Part shown: piece by piece, positions 1-6,476 of the stretch
Numbering within the stretch: position 1 is the stretch's first letter
How the letters are laid out: each line of letters starts with the position of its first letter
Assembly (NCBI GenBank): GCA_025464045.1
Contig: JAODBQ010000548.1
Coordinates: 1 to 10,038, forward strand
DNA from: Ilumatobacteraceae bacterium
GTDB lineage: Bacteria > Actinomycetota > Acidimicrobiia > Acidimicrobiales > Ilumatobacteraceae
DNA length: 10,038 nt
Reading direction: 5' to 3'
The notes under the pieces: generated by a model
The model's database searches: none
The model's input: only the letters and a program-made list of their open reading frames with translations
What the model was told of the DNA's origin: nothing
Translations under genes and position numbers: made by a program

Positions 1-90
1 CCACCGACATCATCTTGGCCCAGAAGGTCTTCTACAAGCAAGACTTTGGCATCCCGTGGCAGCTGATGCTGACCATCTCCACCCAATCAG
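1..90. other. Unexplained stretch fused to the leuA body
   Basis: This segment is open in forward frame 3 (T-D-I-I-L-A-Q-K-V-F-Y-K-Q-D-F-G-I-P-W-Q at 3-62) and looks coding, but I do not recognise it. It does not resemble the part of LeuA that should precede the ELIERTYE sequence at 91. The LeuA frame (frame 1) is closed by a TGA at 70-72. The 7-mer AGCTGAT occurs at 61-67 and again at 92-98, and ATCAG-GAG-CTGAT at 86-98 forms a short inverted repeat exactly at the join. A chimeric contig end is the simplest explanation; a real rearrangement is possible. Confidence 0.5.
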
Positions 91-1440
91 GAGCTGATCG
101 AGCGCACGTACGAGTGCATCGCCGGCGCGCCGCGGGCGATCGTGCACTTCTACAACTCGACCAACCCGCTGCAGCGCGAGGTCGTGTTCGGTCTCGACAA
201 GCAAGGCATCGTCGACATCGCCGTCAACGCCGCACGGCTGTGCGTCAAGCTCGAGGAGACGGTGCCCGAGGTCGCGGTCCGCTACGAGTACTCGCCGGAG
301 AGCTTCACGCTCACCGAGCCCGACTTCGCCGTCGAGATCTGCGAGGCGGTGATGGACGTCATCGAACCGACGCCCGAGCGTCCGCTGATCCTCAACCTGC
401 CGGCCACGGTCGAGTGCTTCACCGCGAACGTCTACGGCGACGTGATCGAGTGGTTCTGCCGCACGATCCGCAACCGCGACTCGGTCGTCGTCAGCCTGCA
501 CCCACACAACGACCGCGGCACCGGTGTCGCTGCGGCGGAGTTCGGGATCATGGCCGGTGCCGACCGGGTGGAGGGCACCCTGTTCGGCAACGGCGAGCGC
601 ACCGGCAACCTCGACGTCGTCAACGTCGCGATGAACCTGTTCAGCCAGGGCGTCGATCCAGAGCTCGACATCGGCGACATCGACGCGATGCGCCGGGTCG
701 CCGAGTACTGCAACCGCCTGCCCGTGCACCCGCGGCATCCGTACGCCGGCGACCTCGTCTACACGTCGTTCAGCGGGAGCCACCAGGACGCGATCAAGAA
801 GGGCTTCGAGGCGCTGCCCGCCGACTACACGACGTGGGGCGTGCCGTACCTGCCGATCGACCCGAAGCACGTCGGGCGCACGTACGAGGCCGTGATCCGC
901 GTCAACTCGCAGAGCGGCAAGGGCGGCGTGGCCTACGTGATGAAGACCGAGCACGGCTTCGACCTCCCCCGCCGGCTGCAGGTCGAGTTCTCCAAGACCA
1001 TCCAGCACATCACCGAGGACTCCGGCACGGAGATCAGCCCGGTCGTGATGTGGGATGCGTTCCAGGCCGAGTACGTGCCCGACGAGCCACGGTTGCGGCT
1101 GCACAGCCACGAGCTGCGCAGCGACAGCGAGGGGCGCACGGAGATCACCGCGCAGCTCGTCGTCGCCGGCGAGCCGCGCACCGTCATCGGTCACGGCAAC
1201 GGCCCGATCGACGCGTTCGTGCACGCCTTGCGCAGCGGTCTCGATGTGCAGCTCGACGTGCTCGACTACGCCGAACACGCGATGGGCCAGGGTTCGGAAG
1301 CGACCGCGGTCGCCTACGTCGAGACCCGCTCCCCCACCGGTGCCGACGGCGAGGTGAAGTGGGGCGTCGGGACCGACCCGAACATCATCACCGCCTCCCT
1401 GCGCGCCGTCCTCGGCGGCCTCGAGCGCCAGCAACGCTGA
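91..1440 (+). CDS. leuA: 2-isopropylmalate synthase, N-terminally incomplete
   Basis: LeuA condenses acetyl-CoA with 2-ketoisovalerate in the first committed step of leucine synthesis, in the cytosol. Recognisable LeuA sequence runs from ELIERTYECIAGAPRAIVHFYNST (starting at 91) to the stop. The metal-ligand motif HPHNDRG is at 499-519 and the GNGERTGN motif at 586-609. They are followed by the linker subdomains (SHQDAIKKG near 778) and a C-terminal regulatory LeuA dimer domain (about 1090-1437) of the kind that binds leucine. This is the long actinobacterial type, normally about 560-640 residues. About 449 residues are present, so roughly the first 110-120 are missing, including the conserved D-L-R-D-G-N-Q metal/catalytic segment. 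The first in-frame ATG is at 142, but homology clearly extends upstream of it, so it is not a natural start. As it stands the product would be inactive. The identification is secure; whether this is a pseudogene or an assembly break is open. Confidence 0.93.
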   Translation, partial: ELIERTYECIAGAPRAIVHFYNSTNPLQREVVFGLDKQGIVDIAVNAARLCVKLEETVPEVAVRYEYSPESFTLTEPDFAVEICEAVMDVIEPTPERPLILNLPATVECFTANVYGDVIEWFCRTIRNRDSVVVSLHPHNDRGTGVAAAEFGIMAGADRVEGTLFGNGERTGNLDVVNVAMNLFSQGVDPELDIGDIDAMRRVAEYCNRLPVHPRHPYAGDLVYTSFSGSHQDAIKKGFEALPADYTTWGVPYLPIDPKHVGRTYEAVIRVNSQSGKGGVAYVMKTEHGFDLPRRLQVEFSKTIQHITEDSGTEISPVVMWDAFQAEYVPDEPRLRLHSHELRSDSEGRTEITAQLVVAGEPRTVIGHGNGPIDAFVHALRSGLDVQLDVLDYAEHAMGQGSEATAVAYVETRSPTGADGEVKWGVGTDPNIITASLRAVLGGLERQQR

Positions 1441-1447
1441 CCAACCC

Positions 1448-1490
1448 GGCCGACGACCGGGGCGCGGCGCGCTCGTCCGCCTCGTCGGCC
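1448..1490 (+). terminator. Inverted repeat after leuA, candidate terminator
   Basis: GGCCGACGA (1448-1456) and TCGTCGGCC (1482-1490) are perfect 9-bp complements separated by 25 very GC-rich bases, starting 8 bases after the leuA stop. There is no T tract, so this would be a structure-only terminator, as is common in high-GC actinobacteria. The folding is read by eye only. Confidence 0.4.
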
Positions 1491-1511
1491 AGCGCGCAGT
1501 CGGCATCGGAC

Positions 1512-1517
1512 TAGCGT
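1512..1517 (+). promoter_or_regulatory. TAGCGT -10-like hexamer upstream of the permease
   Basis: TAGCGT fits the actinobacterial -10 pattern TANNNT and is followed after 6 bases by a GTG at 1524, the same geometry as the leaderless starts at 2868 and 6029 here. No clear -35 is seen. The GTG reads only four codons before TGA (1536-1538), so the expected reading frame is broken immediately downstream. Confidence 0.4.
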
Positions 1518-1660
1518 CGCGGCGTGCGTCGATGTTGATCTCGAACTGAACGTCCGGCCGCTGCATCGCCGGCGGCCTGTGCCGGACGGACGGTCTCGGG
1601 ACCCGCGGGCGTCGCTCGTTCGCGCTGCTGCCGGGCTCGGTCGTCGGTGCCGCGCTCGTC

Positions 1661-2824
1661 GTGCGGCTGTTCGACGAGTGGTGGTCGTACCTCCCCGCCG
1701 GCATCGTCGACGACCTCCACCGCGACCTGGGCATCAGCTACGTCGGCGCGGGTTGGTTGCTCAGCCTGCTCACCCTCGGCGCGCTCGTCGGAAGCCCGCT
1801 CTCGCTGCTCGCCGACCACGCCGACCGTCGGGTCTGTGCCGTCACCGGCGCGCTGCTCGTCGCGGCCGGCCTGACGACGTACGCACTCGGCGCACCGTTC
1901 GTCGTGCTGGCGATCGCGACGTCGACGCTCGGGACCGCGAGCGATCTGCTCGTCGACTCGATCGAAGCCGCGGTCAGCGAGCTCCCCGACGTCGGCGGGG
2001 ACGATGACGATCGCGAGCACCGCGAGCGGCTCGACCACGACGCCCTCGACCGCGTGCTCGGACGCCAGCACGCGTTGTCCTCGGTGGGCGATCTGATCGG
2101 TCCCCTGCTGCTCGCACTCGGCGCATCGACGGCCGTCGGCTGGCGCGGGGCGTTCGCGATCACCGCGCTGGTCATGGTCGGCGATGCCGCGTACCTCGCG
2201 ACCGTCGACTTCCCCGCGCCGCAGGACGCAGCAACCGGGATGCGGGCCATGGTCGCCGAAGCGATCGTCGTCGCTCGCCGGCGCGACGTGTGGCACCTCG
2301 CCGCGATCGAGGCGCTGATCGCCCCACTCGACGAGCCGCTCCTCGCCTTCGTCGTCGCGCGCGCTGCGGCGGACAGCGCGTCGGAGGCCGTTGCGCAGCT
2401 GCTCGCCGTCGCCGTCGTGGTCGGCGGCGTCGGTGGCTCGATCCTGGTCGGGCGCGTCGGGATCTCGCCGAGGACCCGCCGCCGCGGACCGTTCGTGATC
2501 CTCGTCGGCACCGCCGCGGCCGTCCTGCCGATGTCGGTGGTCGTCCAAGCCGTCGGCATGGCGGCGGTCGGGGGCGGGCTGGCGATCCTCTGGGCGGACG
2601 TCCACCTGCGCACGTTGACGCTCGTTCCGGGGCGGGCCGCGACCGTGTCGACCGTCGTCGGCGTGATCGGCACGGCAGCTGCGTTCGTACCGGTGATCAC
2701 GGGCGCCCTCGCCGACCGCGGCGGCCTGCGGGTCGGCCTGATCGTCTACCTCGCGGTTGCCGCCGCGGTCCTGGTCGCGGCACCGCGCGACGAGCCGCCG
2801 GCATCTGCGTCGAGCGCCCGATGA
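1661..2824 (+). CDS. MFS-type transporter, 5' end uncertain
   Basis: This is a polytopic inner-membrane protein with major facilitator layout; the substrate is unknown. From the GTG at 1661 it has 387 residues and about eleven visible hydrophobic helices. A motif-A-like loop, L-L-A-D-H-A-D-R-R, follows the second helix. A charged central loop (D-D-D-D-R-E-H-R-E-R, near 2000-2030) comes before the helix S-V-G-D-L-I-G-P. The C-terminal half ends with V-P-V-I-T-G-A-L-A-D and a last helix. The frame is open back to 1550, and residues just upstream of 1661 (S-F-A-L-L-P-G-S-V-V-G-A-A-L-V) clearly form the rest of the first helix, so 1661 is too far inside. Yet no ATG, GTG or TTG lies in frame between 1550 and 1661. 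Frame 1 is open across 1525-1610 with a GTG at 1579, which suggests a +1 shift near 1600-1620 by sequencing error or mutation. The gene stands alone between leuA and the next operon. Confidence 0.75.
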   Translation: MRLFDEWWSYLPAGIVDDLHRDLGISYVGAGWLLSLLTLGALVGSPLSLLADHADRRVCAVTGALLVAAGLTTYALGAPFVVLAIATSTLGTASDLLVDSIEAAVSELPDVGGDDDDREHRERLDHDALDRVLGRQHALSSVGDLIGPLLLALGASTAVGWRGAFAITALVMVGDAAYLATVDFPAPQDAATGMRAMVAEAIVVARRRDVWHLAAIEALIAPLDEPLLAFVVARAAADSASEAVAQLLAVAVVVGGVGGSILVGRVGISPRTRRRGPFVILVGTAAAVLPMSVVVQAVGMAAVGGGLAILWADVHLRTLTLVPGRAATVSTVVGVIGTAAAFVPVITGALADRGGLRVGLIVYLAVAAAVLVAAPRDEPPASASSAR

Positions 2825-2854
2825 CCGTCCACCCGCGCCGTGAGCGTCGTTGCC

Positions 2855-2860
2855 TAGGGT
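2855..2860 (+). promoter_or_regulatory. TAGGGT -10 element for the sunset/ferredoxin/pyrF operon
   Basis: TAGGGT is followed after exactly 7 bases by the ATG at 2868, so transcription would begin at or next to the start codon (leaderless). There is no Shine-Dalgarno sequence before 2868, which fits. No -35 is recognisable. Confidence 0.5.
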
Positions 2861-2867
2861 GCTGCAG

Positions 2868-3227
2868 ATGCGCTGGTTGCGACGAATGCTCCTGCTCGGC
2901 ATGGTCTCGACGATCGTCGCGCTGCTGCTGCTGCGCAGGCGCCAGGCACTGCCGGTCGCCACCCCCGAATGGCCGCCGCTCGTGCCCCCGACGCTCGCGA
3001 CGCCCGCACCGACAGACACGAACGCGGCGGACGCGAACGCGGGCGAGGCCCCACCGTGGGTGGCGCCCATGGAGGTTGCCTGCCCGGAGGGCTTCCCGAT
3101 CAAGGTCGCCAGGTCGGGGATCGCCCACGAGCCGGATGGGCGCTCGTACGAACGCACGACACCGGTGCGCTGCTATGCCAGGATCGAGGATGCGGAAGCT
3201 GACGGCTACCGTCGGGCGAAGCTGTGA
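2868..3227 (+). CDS. Small membrane-anchored 'sunset'-domain-like protein
   Basis: This 119-residue protein has no assigned function. An N-terminal signal anchor (M-R-W-L-R-R then hydrophobic residues 7-22, followed by R-R-R) should leave a cytosolic stub and an exported body, or the reverse by the positive-inside rule, since there are positive charges on both sides. A Pro/Thr/Ala-rich linker (about 29-68) follows. The C-terminal block (about 71-119) starts with A-C-P-E-G and contains I-K, H87-E-P-D-G-R, Y94, C102-Y-A and ends A-E-A-D-G-Y-R-R-A-K-L. This pattern resembles the small 'sunset' domain seen at the ends of actinobacterial surface proteins and nucleases, with two conserved cysteines (C72, C102). 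I chose the ATG at 2868 over the in-frame TTG at 2850 because of the -10 element 7 bases upstream. It is first in an operon with a ferredoxin 16 bases downstream. The domain name is from memory of the pattern, so moderately sure. Confidence 0.7.
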   Translation: MRWLRRMLLLGMVSTIVALLLLRRRQALPVATPEWPPLVPPTLATPAPTDTNAADANAGEAPPWVAPMEVACPEGFPIKVARSGIAHEPDGRSYERTTPVRCYARIEDAEADGYRRAKL

Positions 3228-3233
3228 AAGGAG
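3227..3233 (+). promoter_or_regulatory. Ribosome binding site AAAGGAG of the ferredoxin
   Basis: AAAGGAG begins at the last base of the upstream gene's stop codon and ends 10 bases before the ATG at 3244. It settles the ferredoxin start, in contrast to the Shine-Dalgarno-free first gene of the operon. Confidence 0.75.
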
Positions 3234-3243
3234 ACCGTCGAGG

Positions 3244-3435
3244 ATGAAGGTCGTGGTCGATTTCGACGTGTGCGCGTCCACGGGCACATGCATGCAGGTG
3301 TGCCCCGAGGTGTTCGAGGTCCGCAGCGACGGGTACCTCTACGTGCTCCAGGAGGAACCACCGCCGGAGCTGCACGACAAGGTCCGCGAGGCCGCCGACA
3401 TGTGCCCGACCGCGGCGATCACGCTCGAGGAGTGA
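3244..3435 (+). CDS. Ferredoxin, probable [3Fe-4S] single-cluster type
   Basis: A 63-residue acidic soluble electron carrier. Ligand pattern: C10-x2-T13-x2-C16-x3-C20-P near the N-terminus and C-P-T-A-A-I-T-L-E-E near the C-terminus. The residue that would be the second cysteine of a [4Fe-4S] site is threonine (T13), leaving three cysteines, the signature of the small [3Fe-4S] ferredoxins that feed actinobacterial cytochrome P450s and related oxygenases. No P450 or ferredoxin reductase is encoded in the window, so its partner is elsewhere. It lies 16 bases after the membrane protein and 7 bases before pyrF, surely co-transcribed. PyrF needs no electrons, so the link is probably only operonic. 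The family call is firm; the cluster type is inferred from the missing cysteine. Confidence 0.9.
   Translation: MKVVVDFDVCASTGTCMQVCPEVFEVRSDGYLYVLQEEPPPELHDKVREAADMCPTAAITLEE
3427..3432 (+). promoter_or_regulatory. Ribosome binding site GAGGAG of pyrF
   Basis: GAGGAG lies inside the last codons of the ferredoxin, 10 bases before the ATG at 3443. It favours that ATG over the one at 3452 (19-base spacing) and suggests translational coupling across the ferredoxin stop. Confidence 0.6.
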
Positions 3436-3442
3436 CGCCGGC

Positions 3443-4264
3443 ATGCCCGGCATGATCCAGCAGCTGCGGGACGCATGGGATGCGTCGGACTCGATGCTGT
3501 GCGTCGGGCTCGACCCTGATCCGGACCAGTACCCGCGGGTGCTGCGCGGCGACGCGGATGCGACGTTCCGGTTCTGCAAGGAGATCGTCGACGCCACCGC
3601 GGATCTCGTCTGCGCGTTCAAACCGCAGTTCGCGTTCTTCGCGTCGCAGCGCGCCGAGCCAGCGCTGGAGCGGGTCTGCCGCTACATCCGCGAGACGTAC
3701 CCGCACGTGCTGCTGCTGCTGGACGCGAAGCGCGGCGACATCGGTTCGACCGCCGAGCACTACGCCCGTGAGGCGTTCGACCGCTACGCCGCGCATGCGG
3801 TCACCATCAACCCGTACATGGGGACCGACAGCGTCGAGCCGTTCCTGCGCCGCGCGGATCACGGCGTGTTCGTGCTCTGTCGCACGTCCAACCCGGGCGG
3901 CGGCGACTTCCAGAACCAGGACGTCGGCGGACGGCCGCTGTACGCGCATGTCGCACAGCGCGTCGCCACCGAGTGGAGCGCGATCGGCGAGTGCGGCCTC
4001 GTCGTCGGCGGCACCTACCCCGGTGAGCTGAAGGAGGTGCGCGCCCTGGCCGGCGACGTGCCGATCCTCGTGCCTGGCATCGGCGCGCAGGGCGGCGACC
4101 TGCCGGGCACGGTCGAGGCCGGCGCGGACAGCCGCGGCCGGGGCATGGTCATCAGCTCGTCGCGGGCCGTGCTCTACGCGAGCGACGGCCCGGACTTCGC
4201 CGACGCGGCGCGCGCCGAGGCGGAGCGCACCCGCGACCAGATCCGCGAGCTCTCCAACCGCTGA
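3443..4264 (+). CDS. pyrF: Orotidine 5'-phosphate decarboxylase
   Basis: PyrF converts OMP to UMP, the last step of de novo pyrimidine synthesis, without cofactors, in the cytosol. The 273-residue length fits the longer 'type 2' bacterial family used by mycobacteria. Visible motifs are V-G-L-D-P-D (21-26), F-K-P-Q-F-A-F-F (59-66) and the catalytic block L-D-A-K-R-G-D-I-G-S-T with D94, K96 and D99. The phosphate/barrel-closing motifs are V-P-G-I-G-A-Q-G-G-D (210-219) and S-S-S-R-A-V-L-Y-A-S around R241. All catalytic residues are present. It is the last gene of the operon starting at 2868. No other pyr genes are nearby, whereas in many actinobacteria pyrF follows carAB. It converges on serA with only 21 bases between the stops. 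Confidence 0.97.
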   Translation: MPGMIQQLRDAWDASDSMLCVGLDPDPDQYPRVLRGDADATFRFCKEIVDATADLVCAFKPQFAFFASQRAEPALERVCRYIRETYPHVLLLLDAKRGDIGSTAEHYAREAFDRYAAHAVTINPYMGTDSVEPFLRRADHGVFVLCRTSNPGGGDFQNQDVGGRPLYAHVAQRVATEWSAIGECGLVVGGTYPGELKEVRALAGDVPILVPGIGAQGGDLPGTVEAGADSRGRGMVISSSRAVLYASDGPDFADAARAEAERTRDQIRELSNR

Positions 4265-4297
4265 ACCCGGCTCGCCGCGGACCGTTCAGCCGGCGAG
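4261..4297. terminator. Inverted repeats between convergent pyrF and serA
   Basis: Two overlapping inverted repeats span the 21-bp gap. CTGAAC (4261-4266) pairs with GTTCAG (4284-4289), and CTCGCCG (4271-4277) pairs with CGGCGAG (4291-4297). The first pair contains both stop codons, because each gene ends ...CTGAAC on its own strand. The two foldings are mutually exclusive. No T tract is present. This is a candidate bidirectional terminator. Confidence 0.4.
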
Positions 4298-5845
4298 GCG
4301 GTCGACGGAGATGATCCCGGGAGCGGCGCGCAGCGCAGTGACGACTTCGTCGGGCGCGACGGCAGTCGGGGCGATGAGCATCACGGCCGTGCCTGCCTCG
4401 GCCGCGCGACCGACGTCCATGTCGGCGATGTTCACACCAGCGTCGCCGAGCAGGGTGCCGACGAGGCCGATGACACCAGGCCGGTCGTCGTTCTTGACCA
4501 TCAGCATGTTGTCACTCGGCGGCACGTCGAAGGTGTGCTCGTCGATCATCACGATCCGCTGCTCGCTGCGTCGGCCGACGAGCGTGCCCGACATCGAGCG
4601 ACCACCGCCGCGCAGCGTGACCAGGTTGACGAAGTCGGCGGAGACGGCCGAGCTCGTCTCACGGACCTCGACCCCGCGGTCCTTCGCCAGCTGCGGTGCG
4701 TTGACGTAGGTGACCGTCTCGTCGCTGGAGGCACTGAAGAAGCCCTTGATCGCGGCGAGCGTGAGGATGCGCGTGTCGTACCCGGCGATGTCGCCCTCGG
4801 CGCAGACCTCGAGCACGCTCGGGCTCGCGCCGACGAGCGACGCGAACAGGCGGCCGAGTCGCTCCGCCAGTGGGAGGAACGGGCGCAGCGTCTCGTTCGC
4901 CTCGGCTGCGTCGACGTTGACCGCGAAGGGGACGAACTCGCCGGCCAACGCGAGCTGCACCATGTCGGCGATGGTGTCGCCGGCCTTGTCCTGCGCCTCG
5001 CGCGTGGACGCGCCGAGGTGCGGGGTGACGATGACGCTGTCGAGCGCGAACAGCGGCGACTCGGTGGTGGGCTCGGTGACGAACACGTCGAGGGCCGCCC
5101 CGGCGATGACGCCGTCGGTGATCGCGTCCGCCAGGTCCTGTTCGACGACGATCCCGCCCCGAGCGACGTTGATCACTCGCAGCGAGGGCTTGGCCTTGAG
5201 CAGCAGGTCCCGGTTGATCAGCCCGGTCGTCTCCTTGTTCTTCGGCAGGTGCACCGTGAGGAAGTCCGCCTCGGCGACGGCCTGGTCGAGCGAAACGAGC
5301 TCGACGCCCATCTGCCGGGCACGATCGACGGAGACGAAGGGGTCGTAGGCGATGAGGCGCATCCCGAACGCCCGTGCGCGATCGGCGACGAGCTTGCCGA
5401 TGCGGCCGAGCCCGACGACCGCGAGGGTCTTGTCGGCCAGCTCCACGCCTTCCCAGCGACTGCGCTCCCAGCGGCCGGCGGTGAGCGCGGCGTGCGCCTG
5501 GGGCACGTTGCGGGCCTGGGCGAGCAGCAGCGCCATGGTGTGCTCGGCCGCGGAGACGATGTTGCTCTGCGGCGCGTTGACGACCATCACGCCCCGTCGG
5601 GTCGCGGCGTCGACGTCGACGTTGTCGAGCCCGATGCCTGCCCGGCCGACGACCATCAGGTCCGTCGCCACGTCCAGCACCGCGGCGGTGACCTGCGTCG
5701 CGGAGCGGATGATCAGCGCGTGCGCCCCGACGATGGAGGTGAGCAGCTTCGACAGGTCGAGCTCGACGTCGACCTCGTGGCCGGCTGCGCGCAGTCGGTC
5801 GAGGCCTCCTTCGGCGATCTCTTCGGTTACCAGGATGCGGGCCAT
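4286..5845 (-). CDS. serA: D-3-phosphoglycerate dehydrogenase
   Basis: SerA oxidises 3-phosphoglycerate to 3-phosphohydroxypyruvate with NAD+, the first step of serine synthesis. The 519 residues match the long (about 525-residue) actinobacterial type. The substrate/catalytic domain begins M-A-R-I-L-V-T-E-E-I. The Rossmann motif G-L-G-R-I-G is at 145-150 with the NAD-selecting D168. The catalytic set is R229 (in N-V-A-R-G-G), E258 and H276 (T-P-H-L-G). An intervening (ASB) domain covers about 315-445 and a C-terminal ACT domain about 447-519 (N-D-D-R-P-G-V-I-G...N-I-A-D-M), the usual site of serine feedback. The frame stays open to 6091, but the extra residues are not SerA-like and would overlap SCP2, so I start at the ATG at 5845. 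Start signals are weak: a GGAT 5 bases upstream, and TAACGAT (minus strand, 5861-5855) which could act as a -10 for a near-leaderless transcript. Confidence 0.96.
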   Translation of the reverse strand: MARILVTEEIAEGGLDRLRAAGHEVDVELDLSKLLTSIVGAHALIIRSATQVTAAVLDVATDLMVVGRAGIGLDNVDVDAATRRGVMVVNAPQSNIVSAAEHTMALLLAQARNVPQAHAALTAGRWERSRWEGVELADKTLAVVGLGRIGKLVADRARAFGMRLIAYDPFVSVDRARQMGVELVSLDQAVAEADFLTVHLPKNKETTGLINRDLLLKAKPSLRVINVARGGIVVEQDLADAITDGVIAGAALDVFVTEPTTESPLFALDSVIVTPHLGASTREAQDKAGDTIADMVQLALAGEFVPFAVNVDAAEANETLRPFLPLAERLGRLFASLVGASPSVLEVCAEGDIAGYDTRILTLAAIKGFFSASSDETVTYVNAPQLAKDRGVEVRETSSAVSADFVNLVTLRGGGRSMSGTLVGRRSEQRIVMIDEHTFDVPPSDNMLMVKNDDRPGVIGLVGTLLGDAGVNIADMDVGRAAEAGTAVMLIAPTAVAPDEVVTALRAAPGIISVDRLAG

Positions 5846-6028
5846 CGAGGATCCATCGTTACCGGCCACATCCAGCGACACCAAGCACATTGACGAGTTG
5901 TTCAGTGCGACATGTGGCCACGGCCGAGCGCGGTCTGGTTCAGGGCGTGGCCGATCCTCGTCCTCGCAGCCGCGACGGGCTCGGCACACGCCCGAGCGCC
6001 GGTCGGCGCGGACGCTACGTTGTCCGCC
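5846..6028. other. Divergent intergenic region serA / SCP2
   Basis: These 183 bases hold the outward promoters of serA (minus) and the SCP2 gene (plus). I see the TACGTT element at 6016-6021 and a weak TAACGAT on the minus strand at 5861-5855. An in-frame ATG at 5912 would extend SCP2 by 39 residues but has no start signals. No RNA gene or operator palindrome stands out. Confidence 0.5.
6016..6021 (+). promoter_or_regulatory. TACGTT -10 element of the SCP2 gene
   Basis: TACGTT matches TANNNT and ends exactly 7 bases before the ATG at 6029, the same spacing as at 2855-2868, implying a leaderless mRNA. There is no Shine-Dalgarno sequence in between and no clear -35. Confidence 0.5.
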
Positions 6029-6436
6029 ATGCCGTACCAGTTCCTCACACCCGAGTGGATGGACGCCGCGAGGGCGATCCGCGAGAAGCACGCCGCAGAC
6101 GCCGCCAAGGTCACCACCAGCATCCGGATGAACCAGGTGATCACCGACGCGCCGTTCGGCGACGGCACGGTGAAGACCTACCTCGACACGTCCAGCGGCA
6201 ACGTGGTGATGGAGCTCGGCGAGCTTGACTCGCCCGACCTGACGGTGACGACGGACTACGACACCGCACTCAAGCTGTTCGTCGACCTGGACGCGTCAGC
6301 GGGGATGCAGGCGTTCATGTCGGGGCGGATCAAGGTCCAGGGCGACATGATGAAGATGATGGCGATGCAGACGTCGATGCCGCAGGACGACACGGCGAAG
6401 GAGATCGCGCGGGAGATCAAGGACATCACCGCCTGA
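6029..6436 (+). CDS. SCP2 sterol-carrier-domain protein
   Basis: A 135-residue stand-alone SCP2 (sterol carrier protein 2) fold protein, expected to bind acyl-CoA, fatty acids or sterols in a hydrophobic tunnel. The N-terminal helix runs T-P-E-W-M-D-A-A-R-A-I-R-E. The central strands carry L-T-V-T-T-D-Y-D-T-A-L-K-L-F. The typical SCP2 ending A-F-M-S-G-R-I-K-V-Q-G-D-M-M-K-M-M (about 98-114) is methionine-rich, as often seen lining the ligand pocket. I prefer the ATG at 6029 because TACGTT sits 7 bases upstream. An in-frame ATG at 5912 would add a signal-peptide-like leader, but SCP2 proteins are normally cytosolic. It faces the SDR gene tail to tail; the two domains are fused in eukaryotic MFE-2, hinting at related substrates. 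Confident in the fold, not in the ligand. Confidence 0.88.
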   Translation: MPYQFLTPEWMDAARAIREKHAADAAKVTTSIRMNQVITDAPFGDGTVKTYLDTSSGNVVMELGELDSPDLTVTTDYDTALKLFVDLDASAGMQAFMSGRIKVQGDMMKMMAMQTSMPQDDTAKEIAREIKDITA

Positions 6437-6443
6437 GCGGTGA
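6426..6443 (+). terminator. Perfect hairpin spanning the SCP2 stop codon
   Basis: TCACCGC (6426-6432) and GCGGTGA (6437-6443) form a 7-bp perfect stem with a CTGA tetraloop that contains the SCP2 stop codon TGA. No T tract follows. It could terminate or stabilise the 3' end of the SCP2 mRNA. Confidence 0.4.
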
Positions 6444-6476
6444 CGTCCCCGATCGTCCGGCGCGCTGATCGACGTC

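Noticed and set aside
10..1734. Very long open frame on the minus strand across leuA (574 codons), and similar long frames opposite the permease, serA and the PASTA gene
   Set aside because: They are mirror frames produced by strong GC third-position bias. Their translations are Arg/Asp/Val-rich with no recognisable domain, while the opposite strand carries clear families.
2850..2867. TTG start for the small membrane protein
   Set aside because: It would place the start inside the -10 element; the ATG at 2868 fits the leaderless spacing and gives a normal signal-anchor N-terminus.
5912..6028. In-frame upstream ATG for SCP2 that would add a signal-peptide-like leader (W-P-I-L-V-L-A-A-A-T-G-S-A-H-A)
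   Set aside because: It has no Shine-Dalgarno or -10 at leaderless distance, SCP2 proteins are usually cytosolic, and the ATG at 6029 has TACGTT 7 bases upstream. A comparison with relatives could revive it.
5846..6091. N-terminal extension of serA up to an upstream in-frame start
   Set aside because: The extra residues have no SerA similarity and would overlap the SCP2 start; the typical SerA N-terminus M-A-R-I-L-V begins at 5845.
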